Assembly (NCBI GenBank): GCA_910589415.1
Contig: OU342632.1
Location: 30,703,637-30,767,636 of the forward strand
Direction of reading: 5' to 3'
Source of the DNA: Malachius bipustulatus
Taxonomy: Eukaryota; Arthropoda; Insecta; Coleoptera; Melyridae
Length of the DNA stretch: 64,000 nucleotides
Part shown: positions 56,477 to 64,000 of the stretch, piece by piece
Numbering within the stretch: the stretch's first letter is position 1
How the letters are laid out: each line of letters starts with the position of its first letter
Notes under the pieces: model-generated
Database searches by the model: none
Told to the model about the DNA's origin: nothing
Seen by the model: the letters and a program-made list of their open reading frames with translations, nothing else
Program-made: the position numbers and the translations under genes

Positions 56477-56598
56477 GTAGAATTTCAGTCGGGTTTCTCT
56501 GTTTCTGCTTGTTATCTAAAAATTGGAGTAGTAACTGGATATATTGGATTTGTCGGTGTTATTATTGTGACTGTGAACAGTGTGAACCGAGTTATTAT

Positions 56599-57440
56599 CA
56601 GAGCTGGGCACGAGTACTGAAAAGAGTACTCGTAAATAATTCGAGTACGAGTACTTGGAAAATGTACTCGTAAGTATTTACTCGTAAGTATTTTGGTACA
56701 AACAAGTGGACGAGTACGAGTAATACTCGTGAAAACACGAGTAACGAGTACGAGTAGTTTTATTCGTGTCGTGCGCATGATCCATCATGATACCAATAAA
56801 TACCAAGGCGCAACCAGCCTATGACGTCAGGCTTGTGATAGCTAAATACGAGTGAGAGCATAGGTATATCCGTTCCGTAGATCGTATCATATTCTAATCT
56901 AAGTAGTGCCGGCTCCTGTGATAATGGCGCCCTGTTCGAGAGTGCTTCATGACGCCCGATGCACGGATGCACCCAGTGGCGAAGTTAGGCTTTCATTTAG
57001 GGGGGGGGGGAGCGGGGAGTTAAGGGAAAAAGCAATATTTAATCTTCAACATAAATTCAAATGCTTTGAATTTGAAAGAATTTTTTCAATGAAAGAAATT
57101 TTATTGTAAAGAAATTAATAACTTCTTACATAGCGCATATTTGATATGTTATATAAAAATATGTAATATAAAATGCGGCATTACTAGTGACAGTGACAGT
57201 GCAATTGCGCAGGACGGTGAACTCGTTTTTATCGGTTCCCTGCTGACGGCATGACGTCATTACTATCCGTAAAAATATCCGTATTTCACGAGTAAAATTT
57301 CTCGAGTAGTTGTAATTGTACTTATCCGTACGAGTAGTAAGTATTTTGGATGGAAAGTACTTGTGAGTAAAAAATTACGAGTAGTTTTTTTACTCGTAAC
57401 AAAAATACGAGTAAAGTACTCGAGTACATGACCAGCTCTG
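56599..57440. mobile_element. hAT MITE with ACGAGTA subterminal repeats
   Basis: 842 bp, ends CAGAGCTGGGCACGAGTAC and, opposite strand, CAGAGCTGGTCATGTACTC, with a perfect 8-bp duplication GTTATTAT (56591-56598 and 57441-57448). More than a dozen copies of ACGAGTA or ACTCGTA crowd both subterminal zones. A G run at 57000-57011 is internal. Noncoding. Confidence 0.9.
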
Positions 57441-57679
57441 GTTATTATTATGAACTGCATCTCCGGGATGTTCCAAAAAGTTTAGTAGAGAAATTTCATG
57501 TTGTATTATCGAGTTGACAACTTATTTTAAAGTTGCGTCAACTTTTAAGGGCTTTATTGGGGCTGATAGGGAACTGGGAAAGTGTAAACTTTGATTGGTT
57601 ATCCCGGCACACAAATATGTCGCAATAACGTCACAAAATTCCCTTATTTGTTTTCAGATAAGCGGTGTAATAATAATTA

Positions 57680-57780
57680 AACTCTCTCTTTTCATAGTTA
57701 CTCCATGATACGGTTCAATAATTCGATAATCGACACCGGAGACTTAAACGTCATTTGTCATTTTCTTATAATCAATCACA
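57680..57780 (+). repeat. Dispersed repeat D, short relative
   Basis: Shares AACTCTCT, TCGATAATCG and AACGTCATTTGTCATT with the copies at 41.4 and 51.5 kb in the same order. Confidence 0.5.
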
Positions 57781-60700
57781 GTGTCAAAATAGTTCTGTAG
57801 TAATTCGCTATTAGCCACTTAATTTTTTATCTGCGCATGCTCGTAATTACTCTTGATTTTAACCTAATTTTAGTGATATAAATTGGTACGGTTGAAGCGC
57901 TGAGCGTAATATAATCCTTTCTCTTTCAGTTTCGATTATTCAATAGCCTCACTCATGAATATTTGAGAATTTTAAACAATGCAGACAAGTGGTGGTGGAA
58001 TAAAGGCTGGTTGAATAAATAATTCCACTACGGAGACTCTGATTAGGGAAACCCGGGTGTTCTCATTAAAAATGAAACCAGAATTTCATTAGGCCAGTCT
58101 TAGCTACATGCACGCATGAAAAATGTATAAATCGTGTCCCCGAATACTGGGCGCTTTTCAGAAAGAATTCAGGTGGATTAGAATTTAATGAAGAACCCAA
58201 CCGTGATTATATCCTTTGTTTATCACAAAATAGAGTCACAGTTATTCAAAGCAGTCGGTCCTAGATTCTTCTAATGAGCTTTTTCACGTTAATCCAGTTG
58301 TTTATTACTTTTAGCTCCACTTTAAACTCTCCAAACAATAAAATGAAGTAAAATTGTCTTCAACTCAATGAGCTTTAATTCAGTGTTCTTAATTTATGTT
58401 TGCAATTTAAGCGCGTCTACATTCTTTTCAAAGAACTTTAATCGATCTAGAAGCTTGATCTCGATCTAGTACCTGTACTGGTAGGTACTATTTCCAGCTC
58501 CAATAACAAAGTTCGCTGAACTTTAACCTCTTCGTTAGGGCTTAATTCTCGACTCACGCATACATATACATGAGCTTCAGCGAACAGTTCGTTAAAGTTA
58601 AAACGGAAGCTCGTCTAGTTATCAACTAACAGACATCACCGCCTCGTCTCCTCCGTTAAAAATTGCATGAAACTCTATTGTCTAGACGTTGCATAACTGA
58701 GGCCTTGATGGCTGCAGTGAACGGTAATCCGCGTACTAAGCTCCGGGTAGGTTTAAGGTTCAGCCCGACACTACTACTTCCCTCGGCCCTTATTTAGAGC
58801 ATGCAGTAAAAAGGCTGGCGTGTTCCCGTGTATGATCAAGCCAGTAAATCAATGCTTTCGGTCTCGCTAAGCTCTCGGGCCGCTCGGACACGGAAGCGGG
58901 CATTAAATCCAGACCAAGAGTCGCCGGAGTCACGCAATCAAGGGAACGTGATGGCGCTTGATTCCCGGATTTTCATAAGTCAACCGAGGTCTTGGTTGAT
59001 GGGGATTTTTGAGACCTTATTGCACTTTTATTAATAATAATTTCTGCGACCGCCGGAATATGCGCTTGTATTAATGAGAAATACGAAGAAGTAAAAAAAA
59101 ACATGGTTGGTCAAGTAATGTGTCAACAATATGTCATCGCATAATAACAGAACTCTGATATTTATCAATCTTGCTGCTACTTTCAATTATTTATGTGTTC
59201 ATACTTTGTGACAAGTGAAGGTTAAAACTTCTTGATTGCAGTTATTACTGTCGTGGCGTGCATTTCGAATTAATTTTTCGTTATCGGAGTGGGAAATCGA
59301 TTTTTCTGCGTAAAACAGCGTTAAAAATGGCCCAAATACATAATTTAAATGAACGGTGGACAGTTAAAGAACGTTTTGGCTTATTAATGGCGGATGAGTG
59401 ACGCTAATTAACTAATTCGTATATTAACGAAAGGTGCTAGAATTTATATAAATTATAAAATTTTAATAAACATGCTTTGGCCTGTTAATAGGACTACAGT
59501 AATTAATAAGTGCTTGGTAAAGGCTTTAGCTTATAAATGGCGGAAATATCAATTATTATAATCGCTATGTCTAGCCTCATAATAGCATATCCACGTAATT
59601 TTATAGGACGACAACTAAAAGCGCTTTGGCCTGTTAATGGCGGACACACTTGACCAGAAACTCTTACCGCGATGATAAATGAACAAAACTCCACTAAGTG
59701 TGAATTTTAAATTAAACATAACTAACTATACTACATAAATCCACAAGTTACATTATTACGTCCCTATTTTAAAACGGAATTATGCAGATAAACTTTAGAC
59801 ATTAATAATTCTTCTTCTTTAGTGTTATAGCCTTTAGCTTTTACCAGGACGATATTAATTAAAATTTTAGCCTGTTATTGATGACAGTTACTTTTCCTAT
59901 TATTGACTTTTTATTTTTAAACGCTAGTTTCAACGAAAACGTCAGTCGGTCCAATGAAAAGGGCGTTATTAAGGCGGGCGATTTAAATTTCATAAGGACT
60001 ATAATATGCCTAATGTCACGGAACGAATTCTTTTTCGTATTATTACTCCGAGGAATGAAGTTGCGGTAATAAAAAGAAATAGCTGTTCTTGGAACGGCCA
60101 TAATTTGTTTTGTAGTTCCCCTGAGCGCAAGAGAAGAGAAGAGGGCGAACTTTCACTTCAAAAGGCTTCGAGAATAAGGCTGATATTAAATTTTCAGTTT
60201 GAACTGGGATTTGTCACAATTCACATGTGAGTTGATTAAATCCCGGAATCAATAATTTAGAGGCCTCTCTAACGAGTTTTCGGTTTGAATGGCTCGAGAT
60301 TTTGTCGTAAATTTTCCATCAAGTATTATTGGGGTTGTCTAATTGACTGGAATAAAATTTATATTCTTATTTTTTGTCGAGCAACGCATATTATGAATTT
60401 GAAGGGAATAAATACTTCGAATTATTGTTTGGATGATTTAAAATTTCACTTGTCACAATCACTTCACTTTGAGTTCCAATCTGAACTGTTCTAATCGAAA
60501 CGGAGTAACTACTGCCACGGTGGTGGTGGTTCTCTTATATACATACCGGACATGTTTTCTCGACATTTATGGATGTTTCACTGGCGTTATAGCGTAGCTC
60601 TAGGCACGGCCGTCATGCGCGGAACTATCTGGCATTAATGTATTAGAATAGAATTAGAATAAACCTGTCATGTCAGCTAAAATTTTCACTAACATAATTT

Positions 60701-61665
60701 CAGGGAAAGTAAACAAACAAGCCAGTGTTTCTTCGTTACAATAAGATTAAAAAGTCCAAAGAACTCGATTAACGTAAAAAGCTCATTATACACCTAAGGG
60801 CTGATTTAGATAATTGCGGCTCTATTCCGAAATAAATTATTACAGTGCACAGTCTCGTAATAATTATATTTTAATGCGCTCGAGTTCTTTCTGAAAAGTT
60901 ATTCATATACATGTATTTAGTAAGCAAAGGCATGGCAATGGAAGTTTAAATCCATTTTTAATGAGCATACTCGGCTTTATTTGCAGTGATTTATTTACCT
61001 AACCTTTATCTCACTGCAAGGTTCACTTTTATTGTTTTAAATATCAATTATTCACGGATATAAAGCCTTTTGGATTATCGACGCTATAGCAAGAGAATGA
61101 CTTTATTAAGTCCGGCGTATTTTTCAAAGGGAGATTTATGTGTAGATTAGGATAGGTTAGGTAATGAACTGGTTTGCTAGAGCGCCGATAACTTTTCAAT
61201 ATACACATGCGCATTAACATTATGTTGTTTTCGTGGATGTTAAATAATTCGGGGTGTTGATTGACGGGGATTTTTATTTCAAACTTTATTTTTTCCATTG
61301 CTTGCTTTTCCGCTAGAATTTTAAGAAAATGACACGAAGGTAGATTTATGATTGTTATGATTATCGGAGCTGTGTCGCTCTTGACAATAATAAGAATCGT
61401 TCAAATTGTCATTCAAATCTCTCTAGCGCATGCGTAATGAAAACGTTGAAGTGTTTAATAGTAAATCGTAGTATTATGCAAGCAAGATTTGAAACGTAGT
61501 GACGTAAAGGTGATTTTCTCGACCGAGAAAGTGGGTTGGGGTTAGTTTGATTATTATTTCAATCCCAAGTGAATTGTTTTAATAACATGTAACATGTAAG
61601 TAACGTTAAATTAGTGTTATTGTTCTTATTATACATAATATCACATCATAAGAGATCAGATCATA
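57781..61665. other. Intron or upstream DNA, no exon found
   Basis: No EGFLAM-like exon was recognised here on the minus strand. Contains the GGCCTGTTAATGGCGG-type motif series at 59371-59890. GC-rich patch 58690-58990 has no supported open frame. Confidence 0.45.
59371..59890 (+). repeat. Dispersed series of GCTTTGGCCTGTTAATGGCGG motifs
   Basis: Variants occur at 59371 (GTTTTGGCTTATTAATGGCG), 59474 (GCTTTGGCCTGTTAATAGG), 59528 (GCTTTAGCTTATAAATGGCG), 59620 (GCTTTGGCCTGTTAATGGCG) and 59864 (TTTTAGCCTGTTATTGATG). The intervals are not constant. Confidence 0.6.
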
Positions 61666-63723
61666 CTGAAAGGACCCAAACCATATATCAACTGCGCATG
61701 ATAAGATCGAAACTTAAACGTCAATTTTTTTAATGATTAGATCTATCCAATTTGGCACGTGGGACGGAATTGTCGTTAAGTCTACACTCAGTCACTTCAT
61801 TTTATTTCTGATATCGAGAGAGTGAACACCAGCCGTCAGCTCAGCTGTTGTGATAATAATTGTTTTTGTTTATATTCTTCCAGGCAATTGTTATTGTTCA
61901 TTTATACGCACGTGAGTTATTATTTATTTATTAATTGTTATTGAAATATTACAAGAACTAGCTCTTACCTTTTACTGTTTATTTATTGTTGAAACATCAT
62001 TTATTTAAAAGCAATGGTGAGGAAGGCACGTGGCCTTAGTTAATTTAATTACTCTCGTGAAGGGAGCTCATAGTGTTTTAATAATTATTTCTGTGTGCAA
62101 AGAGGATTGCAATTGTTTGTAGTTTAATTGGTAAATCAACACGTGCTGCTCGACATTATTTGTCTCTTGAAAATTATACAATTGGTGCAGGTAGTTATAA
62201 TCAAGGAGGGCCCCATAATAATACCACGTTTCATCCGATCTTTATTGTTATTTGGATTATTTAAAATTATTTATTTTATTTTAATAACGAACCAGCACAT
62301 CAAACAGCAGCCTTCTTTTTTTTAGCCAGCACATTCCCATTTTTGAATCACATTTCTCTACAAATAATTTATTATTACGATGGTCACATTTTCTTTGTAT
62401 TTTGAACAAGTTTCTGCTCTCAACAATTTTTATTACATTTGATTCATGAAGCTTTTTGAACGATCACACTGTATAATTTTATTATGTCTTTGAATGCATT
62501 TTATTGATGAATTAATCTTCTTTGTCTTTATCGCAAACTTATGCCACATGGTCTGTTATTTTTAACTCTTTAACTATCTCATACTTATCAGATTTAGATA
62601 TCAATTTGTTGTTCTTGCATTTGTTTTGGTCATGTTGTGCTTTGTGTAAAATGTAAATGAAAATCTGTAAAATCCCAAATGAAATGACGATATGATTTTG
62701 TATGTTAGGATTAGGAACTCACGAATCGTAGCGTTAGACAACGACGCTTCAATCTGTTGTATAGGTGATGTCACATTTTACTGTTAGATGTCCTTTGGAA
62801 TCGATTTTATTTATTTAATCAGTCGGAGATTAATTCAGTATAACGGCGATCAGCCCTATTTTAATCGAAGTTGATATTTTTCTTGGTATTTGTCTGGAGC
62901 GGGGAGTATTAAGTCGATCAGGCTTCTCCACCAAAAAGGTCTTATTTATGTGTGTTTTGTTATGTCTTTTTCGTTACAGGTACTAAACGTCTAAAGGTCT
63001 GTGCAAAGACAAACGTTAAAATGACATGTTACCATAATATAAGATCACCCCTCAACGCTCAAGCAAATGCTTGATTCTAACATGTCGTCGTTTCGTTGTA
63101 TTTAATTCGTTTTGCACAGTCAGAGGGTTTTTTTTTCACGGGGTTCTTTTTTTACTCTGACTTTAAACTTGTTCAGGCGGAACTCTGCGGGTGGAGTCAG
63201 TCGCGTGGGGTGAAGAGATTCAATAATAGTCAAATAATTCAATTGTCAATAAACCGAATTATTAATTTTTAAGAGGGAAACTCTGTGTTTTAAATTAAGA
63301 ATCTCCTATCTCTCAATAAGTGACTGGCTCAAAGTATTTTCGTAGCGTTTTGCTACGAACGAACAAAGTGAGGTTACTACGCACACAACAGAAGGTATCC
63401 ACACGAGACGATCACGAACCCAGGTAAAATCACGAGCCCATGTAAAATCACCAGCCCAGGTAAAATCACGAGCCAAGGTAAAACCACGATCACAAACAGT
63501 ATATAATGTTGGCCATTTTTTTTGAAATCAGGACGGGATAATCTTAAATTCAAACATTCAAGACTTCAGGGCGGGATAACCTCAAACTCAAACCAAGCAT
63601 TCAGAGCGGGAATCAAACAGGGACATTCATGACAGACAGGTCGACATTTCAAACGTCAAAGAGGTTCTTCTTTTTCAAATCATTCAGTCTGGGGACCACA
63701 TTACAGAATTTGATGCGCATGAC
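61666..63723 (+). repeat. 2-kb dispersed repeat, copy B
   Basis: Counterpart of copy A with the same ends (CTGAAAGGACCCAAACCATA ... TTGATGCGCATGAC) and hairpin at 63339-63359. Differs by an expanded ~18-bp tandem repeat (63418-63490) and scattered indels. Confidence 0.85.
63418..63490 (+). repeat. 18-19-bp tandem repeat inside copy B
   Basis: Four consecutive variants of CCCAGGTAAAATCACGAG; copy A has a single unit at the same place. Confidence 0.85.
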
Positions 63724-64000
63724 ATGACGAGAGATCAGTATTATAGGCGAATATTAAGTGACGTCACTGGAAACCAATCGAATACACTTTCTTTCTCTTT
63801 TAGTTTCAGTTTCCCATCAACAGCATTAATTTATTTCGGAATAATGGCACATGAAGTTTAGTGTTCTTTATAGTTTCTTTCATATATGTGATAAAAAAGG
63901 ATGTTAAAAATTTTATTTCGAGAAAAATACAGACATCGCTAAAGGAAAAAGGGAATATGACGTCATTTCTTCTCTCGTAATAATAATTGCAAAAAGACGA
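63724..64000. other. Right edge of the window
   Basis: AT-rich, two TGACGTCA palindromes (near 63758 and 63959); nothing else recognised. Confidence 0.4.

Noticed and set aside
61425..61440. GCGCATGCG as an NRF-1 type promoter site
   Set aside because: TGCGCAT words recur across the noncoding DNA here and no transcription unit starts nearby.
53318..63723. The two 2-kb repeats as the LTRs of one retrotransposon
   Set aside because: The DNA between them contains a host EGFLAM-like exon and a separate hAT MITE and no gag or pol, so they are independent copies.
1..64000. tRNA, rRNA or known small RNA genes
   Set aside because: Reading both strands I found no A/B box pair with a cloverleaf and no recognisable snRNA or rRNA; a tRNA or covariance-model scan would settle it.

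Overview
The window looks like part of an insect nuclear genome, plausibly a beetle, though the order is inferred and not proven. The evidence is AT-rich noncoding DNA, split genes with several 54-62 bp introns, animal-specific gene families, a BEL/Pao LTR retrotransposon and many short inverted-repeat elements of hAT, Tc1/mariner, pogo and piggyBac type. No bacterial features, CRISPR array, rRNA or tRNA gene were seen.

Left part (1-7.8 kb): a compact cluster of conserved housekeeping genes. The 3' part of IntS11 (+, cut by the window edge) converges tail to tail with Prp38A (-); their stop codons are 58 bp apart and their poly(A) signals overlap. Prp38A stands head to head with Mon1 (+, four exons). 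Mon1 has a GC-AG intron and a 1.8 kb intron filled with heat-shock-element-like GAA/TTC pentamers.

Middle-left (7.8-24.5 kb): two tandem lineage-specific C2H2 zinc-finger genes (13 and 8 fingers, both -) in a sea of MITEs. Among these are a TTAA-flanked piggyBac-type MITE, two nested hAT-type MITEs each with a perfect 8-bp target duplication, a pogo-like MITE and a 2.7 kb mariner-superfamily element with 707-bp inverted arms around a decayed transposase.

Centre (25-27.6 kb): PPP1R42 (LRRC67)-like leucine-rich-repeat gene (+, five exons). Its first intron holds a MITE rich in the palindrome GGACGTCC.

Right half (31.6-64 kb): the 3' part of a pikachurin (EGFLAM)-like extracellular matrix gene (-). 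Five exons are visible, encoding LamG-EGF-LamG-EGF-LamG; one intron is 20.8 kb, and the 5' exons lie beyond the window. That intron carries a nest of at least two and probably three insertions. A BEL/Pao element with apparently identical 567-bp LTRs sits inside a 1.4 kb fold-back element, which itself seems to have landed on the TATA box of an older LTR-like sequence. The BEL polyprotein lacks the RNase H region through an in-frame deletion. A noncoding dispersed repeat of about 2 kb occurs in two good copies and one partial copy, all sharing a small hairpin. The rest is intron or intergenic DNA in which I see no gene.

The five conserved genes are not functionally linked: RNA 3'-end processing and Integrator, splicing, Rab7 activation, a PP1-binding/cilium-type LRR protein, and extracellular matrix. 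The unusual content is in the mobile elements and repeats, not in a new gene system.
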